From positions 843,125 through 907,124 of the forward strand of contig NZ_BBZI01000006.1 of the NCBI RefSeq assembly GCF_008974245.1: DNA of 64,000 nt. The letters are read 5' to 3'. This DNA comes from Streptomyces abyssomicinicus (GTDB lineage Bacteria; Actinomycetota; Actinomycetes; Streptomycetales; Streptomycetaceae). Every line of letters starts with the position of its first letter. Positions within the stretch are counted from its first letter, which is position 1. This document shows, in pieces, positions 27,101 through 34,490 of this stretch. Under the pieces are notes generated by a model that saw only the letters and a list, made by a program, of their open reading frames with translations, was not told where the DNA came from and made no database searches. Position numbers and translations under genes: made by a program.

Positions 27101-27255
27101 CGGGCCCATCCCCGCTCCCCGGCCGGCAGCCGGGGCGGCGGCGTACCGTCCGGGCGGCGGAACGCCACGCGCCCGGTACGCGCCGGGTCGCCCGGCTCGA
27201 AGACCGCGGCGCACCGCACCAGCTCGGCCGTCTGGCCCCGCGTCAACCTCACCAT
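24190..27255 (-). CDS. SNF2-family DEAD/DEAH helicase/translocase
   Basis: This 1021-aa protein has a long N-terminal SNF2-associated region (residues 1-500), then a helicase domain. Motif I is DDMGLGKTVQ near 565, motif II VADEAQHVKN, motif III LTGTPVENNLSELW, and the C-lobe carries FTQYVTMARLLERHL, LLLHGGTPV and DRAHRIGQTRPVQVHR. Such Swi2/Snf2 ATPases translocate on double-stranded DNA; the bacterial role is unclear. A low-complexity insert near residues 245-285 consists of Ala-Gly-Gly-Thr/Pro units. I prefer the ATG over a GTG 6 nt upstream because GGGAG then sits 9 nt away. Confidence 0.94.
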   Translation of the reverse strand: MVRLTRGQTAELVRCAAVFEPGDPARTGRVAFRRPDGTPPPRLPAGERGWARLVVPDGGGRPVLRSVPVVRLTVDEAIPVLALARREHGAPGRGPAPDEGPHPATAFWGGVLALGLQLLARERALPGVSPGGYDTWRAGPFDAEDVERLRELVRAAPPEAVAAPDSDVDALVRAFLDAVADTLPRTPAAETATGRAAFAAAEPQYVPQLRAWADEISAGVDSGVRVSLHIEIVDPAAAPHPRRPGDRASTRRTPAGGTPTGGAPAGGTSTRRASAGGTPAGGPPAGGAPATRLIPRAHSLADPTLTMDADALFAGADHALGPAAQADMVRALRRAADVWPPLARLLPVPRALDLTPRELRDLLGTAGGRLAAQGVEVVRPPGAEAGALTARAVVGPGPEGADDLHAFFGGPGGGPGGGSVQLTWQLCLDDDPLTEEEAAEVTAVVEAGGSAVRLRGRWVLIGDAPARTVREKGGLRPLTAVEALAAALTGGTEVQGAEVPVLPDDRLVEIARRLTEPGRGDDTDVTGPPVALTATLRDYQLRGLTWLHRLTSLGLGGCLADDMGLGKTVQLIALHLLRHERGETTGGPTLVVCPASLLGNWEREVKRFAPGTPVRRHHGPGRDLEGVKDGFVLTTYGTMRLDAPQLAAVHWDLVVADEAQHVKNAYSSTAKALRRIGRDAVRIALTGTPVENNLSELWSILEWTTPGLLGGHTRFRRRWIARIDAERTGGAAAAGAGEWSAAEQLSALVSPFLLRRRKSDPGIAPELPPKTETDRPVPLTAEQAALYRAQVERAMARIRAAGAQEGGDGAFARAGMVLRLLTSLKQICNHPAQFLKEDPAQAPLAGRSGKLELLDELLGTILAEDGAALVFTQYVTMARLLERHLAARGIPALLLHGGTPVAERERLVRRFQDGEAPVFLLSLKAAGTGLNLTRADHVVHYDRWWNPAVEAQATDRAHRIGQTRPVQVHRMIVEGTVEDRIAALLEAKKELADAVLGSGEQALARLSDDELADLVALRSSR

Positions 27256-27310
27256 GCGCACAGTCTCCCTCAGGGTGAACGGCGCGCCCGGCGCGTCGGC
27301 GACGACGGGC

Positions 27311-28327
27311 CTATTGGATGCTCCACCGGTGGGGGTGGGCCGGGTCGGCGGCGCAGGAGAAGACGTTGAGCTGTCCCCAGCGGCCGACCACCACCTCGGT
27401 CGGGGAGGCGTGGGGGTGCGCGGGCAGCCCGTCGTCCTCCACCGGACGCCAGCTGACGGTGCCGTCCCATTCGCGGCTGTCCACGGTCAGCAGCAGCTCC
27501 ATCGGCGTGCCGCACGTCCGGCAGTCCATCGGGTACGGATCGGTGAGGTGCCAGGAGGCGTAACCGCCGGCGCGCCAGCCCGGGGGGATGGAGAGGTCGT
27601 ACTGGTACCCGGGCACCTCGGGGATGTCGTCGCCGTAGTCGCCGTCCGGGCCGAGGTCCGCCCACGGCTTCACGACGGTCCGGCTCTCGGCCTCCTCCTC
27701 CAGCTCCTCCTCCCACGCGCCGATGCGTTCCTCCAGCTCCTCGGGGAGGCATCCGGCGAAGGGGTAGGTGACGACCTGTTCGGGGTGCAGGACACACGGC
27801 TCGGGCACGTAGCCCGGCCATCCGACCACCTCGGGCTCCGGCTGGGTGTCCGCCGCCTCCGCCTCGGCCACCGCGTCGGAACGGCGCCAGCGGACGTGGA
27901 CGCTCATCCCGTGGCCCGTGTCGCCGTGGGCGTCGAAGGGGCAGGCGAAGAGCTGGAGCAGATCGGCCCCGTCCGGCCCCGGGCGCAGGTCCGGGACGTC
28001 ACGGCGGTACAGCTGGGCCAGCGCGATCATCGGCACGGGGTGGTCGTCCGGCAGGTCGAGCAGGCGGCCCCTGTCCTGCCGCGCCCCGCGGTCCCGCCGC
28101 GCGGCGCGGACGTCCGCGGTCCGGTACCCGGTGCCGCGGTCGTGCGGCTCCGTGCACACCGGCCACGCCTCGTCCGCGGGCCGGAGCAGCGGCCCGCCCA
28201 CCGAGCTGTCCGTCACGGCCGGCGTGCCGGGGCGGGGGTGCAGCCGGGTGGTGGTGCCGCGGTGCCGCGCCAGCTCGGGGAAGAGGGCCTCGACGTCGAG
28301 CGGTCGGGGCGGGGTCGTTCTGGTCAT
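27311..28327 (-). CDS. YwqG-like (DUF1963-type) protein
   Basis: This 338-aa cytosolic protein is acidic. It has GGPLLRPADEAWPVC near the N-terminus, MIALAQLYRRDVPDL, DLLQLFACPFDA, an acidic helix EELEERIGAWEEELEEEAE, a CRTCGTPMELLLTVDS segment suggestive of metal binding, and a C-terminal GQLNVFSCAADPAHPHRWSIQ. This pattern (a measured-quantity-like fold ending in a cysteine near HPHRW) is common in streptomycete DUF1963/YwqG proteins of unknown function. The start ATG is 7 nt after a TACAGT box, indicating a leaderless transcript; a GTG 6 nt upstream is the alternative. Confidence 0.68.
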   Translation of the reverse strand: MTRTTPPRPLDVEALFPELARHRGTTTRLHPRPGTPAVTDSSVGGPLLRPADEAWPVCTEPHDRGTGYRTADVRAARRDRGARQDRGRLLDLPDDHPVPMIALAQLYRRDVPDLRPGPDGADLLQLFACPFDAHGDTGHGMSVHVRWRRSDAVAEAEAADTQPEPEVVGWPGYVPEPCVLHPEQVVTYPFAGCLPEELEERIGAWEEELEEEAESRTVVKPWADLGPDGDYGDDIPEVPGYQYDLSIPPGWRAGGYASWHLTDPYPMDCRTCGTPMELLLTVDSREWDGTVSWRPVEDDGLPAHPHASPTEVVVGRWGQLNVFSCAADPAHPHRWSIQ

Positions 28328-28334
28328 GGGCACG

Positions 28335-28340
28335 ACTGTA
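28335..28340 (-). promoter_or_regulatory. Candidate -10 box of a leaderless gene
   Basis: TACAGT on the minus strand ends 7 nt before the YwqG-like ATG; there is no ribosome-binding sequence. Confidence 0.5.
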
Positions 28341-28348
28341 ATGACCGG

Positions 28349-28380
28349 GCCGGGCGAGGCGGGCCGCTTTCCCGCCCGGC
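28349..28380. terminator. Probable terminator after mscL
   Basis: GCCGGGCG (28349-28356) pairs with 28373-28380. It lies just past the mscL stop codon in the 61-bp gap before the next minus-strand gene. A shorter competing stem is possible within the loop. Confidence 0.5.
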
Positions 28381-28388
28381 GGTGCCGG

Positions 28389-28880
28389 TCAGCGGGGGGA
28401 GACCACGTTCCCGCCGGCCGCGGTGCCGCCCTGCCGCTGGTGGACCAGGGCGTCGCGGATCTCCTGGAGGACCTCCAGTTCGGTGACGGTCACCGGCTCG
28501 GACGCCAGCGCGTGCTGCTCCTCCTTGGCCTTGCGGCGGGCCGCCTGGCGGGCCAGGACGCGGGACATCGGCAGGACCATCAGGAAGTAGACGACCGCCG
28601 CCGTGATCAGGAAGGTCAGGGTGGCGCTGAGCACCAGCCCCCACATGATCTCGACGCCCTGCCCCTTCTTGGTGCAGTCACCCTTGAGGCAGGTGCTGTA
28701 CTGCGCCAGGTCCATCGTGCCGAAGGCTCCGACGAGGGGGTTGATCACGCCCTCGACGATCTTGTTGACGATGTTGGTGAACGCCGCGCCGATCACGACC
28801 GCGACGGCCATGTCGATCACGTTGCCCCGCATCAGGAAGGCCTTGAAGCCCTCCAGCACACTGACCTTCTCCTCGCTCAC
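28389..28880 (-). CDS. mscL: Large-conductance mechanosensitive channel
   Basis: This 163-aa protein has the complete MscL architecture: amphipathic N-terminus (SVLEGFKAFLMRGNVIDMAV), TM1 with the pore-lining VVIGAAFTNIVNKIVEGVI, a periplasmic-type loop containing two cysteines (STCLKGDCTKKGQG), TM2 (LITAAVVYFLMVLPM), and a basic then acidic C-terminal helix. It opens under membrane tension to release solutes during hypo-osmotic shock. The GTG start has AAGGGG 7 nt upstream; the earlier ATG in frame lacks a ribosome site. The loop cysteines are unusual compared with the E. coli protein. Confidence 0.95.
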   Translation of the reverse strand: MSEEKVSVLEGFKAFLMRGNVIDMAVAVVIGAAFTNIVNKIVEGVINPLVGAFGTMDLAQYSTCLKGDCTKKGQGVEIMWGLVLSATLTFLITAAVVYFLMVLPMSRVLARQAARRKAKEEQHALASEPVTVTELEVLQEIRDALVHQRQGGTAAGGNVVSPR

Positions 28881-29024
28881 CCGAGGCCCCTTCCGTACCG
28901 AATCCACCGACGGGATGCCGTCGTCGGGAAAACACAACGATGCAGAACCCTAGGGGGCCCGTGTCACCGCGAGGACCGCACCCGGCGTCTCCCCGCCCCT
29001 CGCCCGTCCTGGCACGATGCGCCC

Positions 29025-29597
29025 ATGCCGTTCCTCGTCGATCACGCGCTCTCCCCCGGGCCGCTCCAGCCTGGAGGGCAGCCCTCCCTGGCCGCCGCCG
29101 GAGCGGTTCCGAGGCCTTGGCGCGAGGAGGACGCCCCCGCCCTGGAGCAGGTGTTCCGCGACCCGGCGATCCAGCGGTGGAACCTACGGCGCGCCGATTC
29201 CGTCGACGAGGCCCGTGCATGGATCACCGACCGGCGCCGGCGCTGGACGGACGGCAGCGCGGTGCACTGAGCAGTGGCCGACACCCACGACGACACCCTG
29301 CTCGGACGCGTGTCGCCACAGCGCTTCCAGAGACTGACGGGGCAGGCGGAAATCTCCTGTTGGACGGCCCCCGCCGCTCGCGGACGCGGCATCTGCCCAG
29401 CGGCCGTCGACGCCGCCACCGCGTGGACCTTCGGCGAAATCGGCCTGGTGCGGGTGGAGTTGCTGCACTTCACCGCCAACCCGGCCTCCTGCAGGGTGGC
29501 CGGGAAGGCGGGCTACGCCGTCGAGGGCACGCGCCACCGTGCGATGCGGCACCTCGACGGGTGGCACGACACGCGCCTGCACGCCCGGGTGCGGTGA
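29025..29597 (+). pseudogene. GNAT N-acetyltransferase interrupted by an in-frame TGA
   Basis: Read through, the frame would give 190 residues. It has an N-terminal PRPWREEDAPALEQVFRDP segment, then at codon 82 TGA stands where related acetyltransferases have Trp (SAVHW-like). It continues in the same frame with DDTLLGRVS, EISCWTAPAARGRGICPAAV (the acetyl-CoA loop, RGRG) and NPASCRVAGKAGYAVEG, the usual GNAT end. A single G-to-A change from TGG explains it. A GTG 3 nt after the TGA could restart a fragment of 107 aa that retains the acetyl-CoA site. CACGAT lies 6 nt before the ATG, so the gene was leaderless. Confidence 0.82.
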
Positions 29598-29702
29598 GGT
29601 CCCCTCCTGGAGTGGTGTGTGAGGCCCCCACCCGGGGGCGGTGAGTCCCTCCCGGGGATGGGGAGGCCCTTCCCGGGGGTGGTGAGGCCCCTTCCGGGGG
29701 CA
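29593..29702. repeat. Five imperfect ~21-bp tandem repeats at a gene 3' end
   Basis: Units of the form GGTGAGGCCCCTTCCGGGGG begin near 29593, 29614, 29640, 29660 and 29681. Each can fold on itself (CCCTTCCGGGGG). The first contains the stop codon of the acetyltransferase pseudogene. They could act as terminators. Confidence 0.75.
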
Positions 29703-30128
29703 GTGGGAGTCGCGTCGGGCCGGGGCGCCGGCGGGGCGTCGCCGTCGTGCGGCGTCGTCCGCCGCACACGCCCCGTGCGGCGCACCCGGCCACGACGGTG
29801 CTGCCCTTGTTGCCCGCGCGGCGCGGTTCATGCGCCGAACCGGAGGGGAATTTCTCACATCCCGGGTGCCGCCCCTTCCGGCCAGCGTGACGGGCGGCCC
29901 TGCCGCGACCCGACACCACTCAACACTGTTCAACACCGCTCAACATCACCCGGCACCGTCAACAAACAAGCCGTCCTTCACTCGTTCGAAGGACGCTTGG
30001 AACTCACGCATTTCCGCGCTCGTTTCCGGGACAAGCGTCGAACTCCTGTGTACGGCAGGGTGCCGGGCAGGGGCTCTGCGATAGGCGCGGGGTCGCGAGG
30101 CCCCGCCTGCGTGGAGGGAGTACCGACC
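29703..30128. other. Upstream region of the 579-aa coiled-coil protein gene
   Basis: This 426-bp interval has no supported gene. It contains three decamer repeats (annotated), a hairpin CGTCCTT/AAGGACG near 29972-29995, and an AT-richer stretch at 29905-30010 that is the best promoter candidate in an otherwise GC-rich region. Confidence 0.5.
29920..29949 (+). promoter_or_regulatory. Three TCAACA direct repeats at exact 10-bp spacing
   Basis: TCAACA occurs at 29920, 29930 and 29940, that is on one face of the helix, about 190 nt upstream of the coiled-coil protein gene. Phased direct repeats like this are typical of activator sites; no particular regulator can be named. Confidence 0.4.
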
Positions 30129-31868
30129 GTGACGGACCTCAGCGACCATCCCCTCGCCCACAGAGCGGTACTGACCGTTCCGGGCGCCGAGACCCTCTTC
30201 CGGGACGTACGCCGGACCAGCTCCCAGTGGCTGGAGGGCAGGTTCGGCGGCACCGTGCCGCTGACCCCGGGCCGGCACCGCCTCGACAAGGCCACGGTGC
30301 TCACCAACCACACGGCCGGCCTCCCCGGCGGCACCGGCCGTGCGATACGCCTGCAACTGCGGGAGGAGAGGGCGGAGGCCGTCTGGCGCACCACGATCAC
30401 CGCGCTGGCCTCACGGGACATGGCCGCGGTGTCGGTGGGCCTGGAGGTCTTCCGCGACAACGACACGGTGTTCCCCGACACGGGCGCCCACCCCGCGCCC
30501 GGGCGGCCCGCGCTGGTCCGGGACCTGGTGTCAGCGCTGCGCCCGGAGGACGGATCGGCCCGGCTGACGCTGGACGCACAGTCCGTGGAGGCGGGAGGCG
30601 TCGAGACGCTGATGGACGTGCTCTGCGACCCGGAGCGCCGATTGCCGGTGGTGGTGGCGGCGCAGCCTGCCCGGCCCTCCGCCGACGGGCTCTGGTCGGA
30701 GCGGCTGGACCGCATCCTCCAACAGGCCGCCGGGGCCGCGTCCTTGTACCTGCTGGCGGACCTGGAGGCGGTGGACGCGTTCCGTGAGGCGATAGGCGAG
30801 CACCACGGCATCGCTCCCGGGGCCGTGCGCGCCTACCTGCGGGACGTCGACCCGGGCTGGGGCAAGGACGCCTCACGGCACCGGTTCGTGACCGCGGCCC
30901 GGATGTGCGACGCCGAGGACCGGACCTGGTTCGGCATGGTCCGGGCCGTCCAGCGGCTGTCCACGGAGGCTCCGCTCCCCCGGCCGCTGCGGACGGTGCT
31001 CTTCCCGGACGAGTCCACGCGGCGGCGCGGCACCGACGGGAAGGGGACCGCCGCGCCGGACGTGCCGGACGCGCCGGCCCTCCTGCTGCCGCCCCGCGCC
31101 GACGAGGCGTCCACACTGCGCCGGGAGAACGAGCGCCTGCGGGCGGACCTCGACCGGGCGCGTGAGGAACTGCGGCAGGCCCGGCTGGACGCGGACCTGT
31201 CGGCGCGCAGCACGGCGGCGCTGGAGGAGCAGCGGGACCTGGCCGTCGCCCGGGCCGAGGAGGACATGGAGACGGCCCTGCGTGCGATGGACGGCGAGGA
31301 GGCCGCCAAGGCGGAGGTGTACGTCCTGCGCGAGCGCCTGTGCGAGGAGGGGCGTTACGAGGAGACGGTCGTCAAGGAGGCGGCGGGCGCCCCGGAATCG
31401 TTCCGGACGGTGTGGGAGCGCCTGGACAGCCTGGACAGCGTGCTGGTGACGGCGGACGCCCAGCGCGCGCTCGAACTCGACGACGCGCAGCGCGGCCACA
31501 TCTGGGCGGCCAAGGCGTGGAAGGGCCTGCGGGCGCTGAACGCCTACGCCCGGGCGGCGAAGGACGGGTTCAAGGGCGGCTTCTACCAGTACTGCTCCTC
31601 CCAGCAGTCGGGCGGCGAGTGGCCGCGCAAGCAGGTCGCGCTGGTGGAGTCGGAGACGACGATGAACCGGTGGGGCGAGGAGCGGATCTTCCCGGTTCCG
31701 GAGACGGTCGACGCGTCGGGCATGGCGGAGATGCAGTCCCACCTGAAGATCGACAGCAAGGGGAGCACCTCACCGCGGGTGTACTTCCTGGACGACACCA
31801 AGGGCATCACCGGCCGGGTGATTGTGGGCTACATAGGCGCGCACCTGACCAACACCAGGACGAACTGA
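30129..31868 (+). CDS. Unrecognised 579-aa protein with central coiled coil
   Basis: I do not recognise this family. Residues 1-295 form a mixed alpha/beta region that looks folded (WLEGRFGG, RAIRLQLREERAEAVWRTTI, LPVVVAAQPARP, AASLYLLADLEAVDAFREAIG, AVRAYLRDVDPGWG). Residues 330-430 are a long charged coiled coil. The last 150 residues form a second compact domain (AKAWKGLRALNAYARAAKDGF, a CSSQQSGGEWP loop, and VYFLDDTKGITGRVIVGYIGAHL at the end). There is no signal peptide or membrane segment. The GTG has GGAGGGAG 9 nt upstream. Sensor-linker-effector layout next to accessory DNA suggests a defence or regulatory role, but this is inference only. Confidence 0.75.
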   Translation: MTDLSDHPLAHRAVLTVPGAETLFRDVRRTSSQWLEGRFGGTVPLTPGRHRLDKATVLTNHTAGLPGGTGRAIRLQLREERAEAVWRTTITALASRDMAAVSVGLEVFRDNDTVFPDTGAHPAPGRPALVRDLVSALRPEDGSARLTLDAQSVEAGGVETLMDVLCDPERRLPVVVAAQPARPSADGLWSERLDRILQQAAGAASLYLLADLEAVDAFREAIGEHHGIAPGAVRAYLRDVDPGWGKDASRHRFVTAARMCDAEDRTWFGMVRAVQRLSTEAPLPRPLRTVLFPDESTRRRGTDGKGTAAPDVPDAPALLLPPRADEASTLRRENERLRADLDRAREELRQARLDADLSARSTAALEEQRDLAVARAEEDMETALRAMDGEEAAKAEVYVLRERLCEEGRYEETVVKEAAGAPESFRTVWERLDSLDSVLVTADAQRALELDDAQRGHIWAAKAWKGLRALNAYARAAKDGFKGGFYQYCSSQQSGGEWPRKQVALVESETTMNRWGEERIFPVPETVDASGMAEMQSHLKIDSKGSTSPRVYFLDDTKGITGRVIVGYIGAHLTNTRTN

Positions 31869-32037
31869 CAACTGTCGCGGGCGGCCGGGACCCGAGGGGG
31901 CGAAGGTTCCTCGCCGCGCCTGATCGCCCGGAACGAGGGCAGACGGGAAGGCACGGGCGGCGGCCCCGGCCGAGGGACGCGGGGCCGCCGCCCGCCCCGA
32001 GACGACGGATACAACCGAACAACAAGGAGTCAGCCCC

Positions 32038-32202
32038 ATGCTCGCCATAGCCGGTGCCGTGCTGTTCGTCCTCGCCTTCCTGATCAACGTCACCGAACTC
32101 GACACCAACGCCGTGTTCAGCTCCGGCAACCTCACCCTCCTGGGTCTCGCCGCCGTCGCCCTGCACCTTGCCGGTCTGGGCGGCCGCCGCACCCGCCACT
32201 GA
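32038..32202 (+). CDS. 54-residue membrane peptide
   Basis: This small protein consists of two membrane segments (residues 1-17, LAIAGAVLFVLAFLI, and about 31-48, LTLLGLAAVALHLAGLG) joined by a polar NVTELDTNAVFSSGN loop and ending with a basic GGRRTRH tail. AAGGAG stands 8 nt before the ATG, which supports real translation. It lies 169 nt downstream of the 579-aa protein gene on the same strand. Similar two-helix peptides of about 50 residues are common in streptomycetes, function unknown. Confidence 0.7.
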   Translation: MLAIAGAVLFVLAFLINVTELDTNAVFSSGNLTLLGLAAVALHLAGLGGRRTRH

Positions 32203-32637
32203 CCGGCCCGCGCCGCCGGCCCGGGCCCGCCGACCCTGGCCCGACGATCCGGGCCCGACGATCCGGGCCCGACGATCCGGGCCCGACGATCCGGGCCCGA
32301 CGATCGGTGACCGCCGATCCGGGCCCGCCGGCCCGGGCTGCTGCTGACCTCCGCCCGCCCGGCACCGGGCCGGCGCCGATGGGCCGACGCCCTGCTGCGC
32401 TTCGGGGGAATCTGAGAAACTTCTCCCCGGACGACCGAAACCTGCCGCCGGTGCGCGCCGTGCCCGACATGACGGCCCGCACCGCGCCGACCGGAACCCC
32501 GCGCTTCCTCCGCCCGTTCTGCACGTGACCCCTGTCACCTGGGGACGGGCGGAGGAATGCCCCTGCCTCGGCACGGGTTGCACCCGCCGGGTAACGGCCC
32601 ACGGTCGCCCAGTAACCAGCAGCAGCCCGGAGGTTTC
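32203..32637. other. Intergenic region before the DHA2 exporter gene
   Basis: This 435-bp interval starts with a 14-bp tandem array (annotated). A less GC-rich stretch, 32400-32470, with an inverted GGGGAA/TTCTCCCC element could hold the exporter promoter. No gene is supported on either strand. Confidence 0.45.
32238..32307. repeat. 14-bp tandem repeat, five copies
   Basis: The unit GGCCCGACGATCCG repeats without gaps at 32238, 32252, 32266, 32280 and 32294; the first four are identical and the last has one change. Because 14 is not a multiple of three, the array is unlikely to be coding. Confidence 0.9.
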
Positions 32638-34191
32638 ATGGACACCGCGTCCGCCCGCCCGAACACGCCCTCACCCTCTCCCGAGGTGAACGGGGAGCAC
32701 GCCCCGCCCGGCGCGTCCGCTCCGCCCGGCCTTCCCGCGGACGGCAAGCTGTCCCGCAACCACTTCACGGTGATCGCCCTGCTGCTCGTCGCGGCGTTCG
32801 TGGTGATCCTCAACGAGACCACCATGGGCGTGGCGCTCCCGCCGATCATGGAGCACTTCGGTGTGTCGGCCGGCGTCGGCCAGTGGCTCACCACCGTGTT
32901 CATGCTGGTGATGGCCGTCGTCATCCCCATGACCGGCTTCCTGCTGCAGCGCCTCGGCACCCGCGGCTCGTTCCTCATAGCCATGGGGCTCTTCACGGCG
33001 GGCACCGCCCTGGCCGCGCTGGCCCCGACGTTCGGCGTCCTGGTGCTGGCCCGCGCCGTCCAGGCCAGCGGCACGGCCGTGATGATGCCCCTGCTGATGA
33101 CGACCGTCATGAACCTGGTCCCGCCGTCCCGGCGCGGACGCTTCATGGGCAACGTCTCCCTGGTGATCGCCGCCGCCCCCGCGCTCGGCCCCACCATGTC
33201 GGGCGCGCTGGTCGAGCCGCTCGGCTGGCGTGGCGTCTTCGGCGTGATGCTGCCGATCGCGATCGCCGCGCTGGTGCTGGGCGCCCTGATGGTCAAGGAC
33301 GTCTCCGAGCGGAGCAAGCAGAAGCTGGACGTGCCGTCCCTGCCGCTGAGCGCGCTCGGCTTCGGCGGCCTGGTGTACGGCCTGTCGGCGATGGGCGAGG
33401 GCGGCGGCGCCGCGGTGCACCCGGCGATCCCGGTGACCGCGGGCCTGGCGGTCCTGTTCCTGTTCGTCCTGCGCCAGCTCAAGCTCCAGCGCACCGACGA
33501 CGCCCTGATGGACATGCGGGTCTTCCGCGCGCCCGGCTTCTCCAAGTCGCTGGCCGCGATGTCCGTCGCCGCCCTCGGCATGTTCGGCGCGCTGATCCTC
33601 CTCCCGCTGGTGCTCCAGCAGGCGATGAAGCTCGACCCGCTATCCACCGGCCTGATCGTGCTCCCCGGCGCCATCCTGATGGGCCTGCTCGGTCCCATGG
33701 TGGGCGGCTGGTACGACCGCTTCGGCCCGCGCCCGCTGGTCATTCCGGGTTCGGTCATGACGGTGGTGGCCATGCTGGGCCTGTCGACCGTGAAGCCGGA
33801 CAGCTCGTGGATGCTGGTCCTCGTCTCCCACGTCGTGCTGTGCCTCGGCCTCTCGATGATGTTCACCCCCCTGTTCACCACCGCCCTGGCCGGACTGACC
33901 CCGCAGCTGTACTCCCACGGCTCCGCGGCGCTGAACACGGTCCAGCAGGTCGCCGGCGCGGCGGGCACGGCCCTGTTCGTCGCCCTCTTCTCCGCCCGCT
34001 CCGAGTCCCTCGCCCACGAGGGCCTCCCCAAGGCGGAAGCGCTCACCAGCGGCGCGCAGCTGTCGTTCTGGGTCGGCGCGGCGATCCTGGTCACCGCCCT
34101 CCTCATCGGCCTCACCCTCCGCCGGCCCACCCCGGCCGCGGGGGACGGACACGTCGACGTGAAGAAGGCGGCCCAGCCGGCAGCCCACTGA
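32638..34191 (+). CDS. DHA2-family MFS multidrug exporter
   Basis: This 517-aa membrane protein has about 14 hydrophobic segments, the number expected of drug:H+ antiporter family 2 (EmrB/QacA type). Motif D1 is LNETTMGVALPPIMEHF in the first helix, motif A-like sequence is FLLQRLGTRGSFL, and motif C-like sequence is APALGPTMSGALVEPLGWRGVF. The C-terminal half carries WYDRFGPRPL and LNTVQQVAGAAGTALFVALF. It should export a hydrophobic compound with proton exchange; the substrate is unknown. The ATG has GGAGG 6 nt upstream. No TetR or MarR gene is adjacent, so control is not obvious. Confidence 0.92.
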   Translation: MDTASARPNTPSPSPEVNGEHAPPGASAPPGLPADGKLSRNHFTVIALLLVAAFVVILNETTMGVALPPIMEHFGVSAGVGQWLTTVFMLVMAVVIPMTGFLLQRLGTRGSFLIAMGLFTAGTALAALAPTFGVLVLARAVQASGTAVMMPLLMTTVMNLVPPSRRGRFMGNVSLVIAAAPALGPTMSGALVEPLGWRGVFGVMLPIAIAALVLGALMVKDVSERSKQKLDVPSLPLSALGFGGLVYGLSAMGEGGGAAVHPAIPVTAGLAVLFLFVLRQLKLQRTDDALMDMRVFRAPGFSKSLAAMSVAALGMFGALILLPLVLQQAMKLDPLSTGLIVLPGAILMGLLGPMVGGWYDRFGPRPLVIPGSVMTVVAMLGLSTVKPDSSWMLVLVSHVVLCLGLSMMFTPLFTTALAGLTPQLYSHGSAALNTVQQVAGAAGTALFVALFSARSESLAHEGLPKAEALTSGAQLSFWVGAAILVTALLIGLTLRRPTPAAGDGHVDVKKAAQPAAH

Positions 34192-34340
34192 CCCACCCGA
34201 CCACTGCGCCCCCGCCCCGGGCCGCGCCCCGGTGCTGCTGCCGCCGCCCGCCTCCCCGCCCTTCCCGGCGGGGCAGGCGGGCGGCGTTCTGTCGTGCGGG
34301 GGTTGTCCACAGCCCCCGGCGGAAGGCGGGGCGTCGTCCG

Positions 34341-34346
34341 TAGCCT
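34341..34346 (+). promoter_or_regulatory. Candidate -10 box of a leaderless gene fragment
   Basis: TAGCCT ends 6 nt before the GTG of the truncated gene at the TnpB boundary, consistent with an original leaderless promoter. Confidence 0.45.
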
Positions 34347-34352
34347 TCACCG

Positions 34353-34490
34353 GTGGACATCGAGCGCACAGAGCGGGAACAGGTCGCCACGCTGCGGGAG
34401 CTGCTGGCCGCCGGGGTGACGCGCGCCGCCGTCAACCACCGGCGCAAGCGGCACTGGCAGGAACCGTTCTTAAAGACTGAGCGGGAGTGA
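34353..34490 (+). pseudogene. N-terminal fragment of a gene cut by the TnpB element
   Basis: The 45-codon frame reads DIERTEREQVATLRELLAAG then VTRAAVNHRRKRHWQEPF, resembling the first helices of AbiEi/DUF559-type actinobacterial proteins, in which a short winged-helix region ends in an RWQEP-like motif. The match stops exactly where the tnpB stop codon begins (34470-34472). The remaining codons, including a TTA, are element sequence. The fragment is therefore most likely the left remnant of an interrupted gene. The identity is tentative because only ~38 native residues remain. Confidence 0.5.

Noticed and set aside
29274..29597. An independent 107-aa gene
   Set aside because: It continues the acetyltransferase domain in the same frame after a single TGA, so it is better described as the second half of a pseudogene.
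32238..32307. A CRISPR array or iteron-type origin
   Set aside because: The 14-bp units abut with no spacers, and no rep or cas gene is near.
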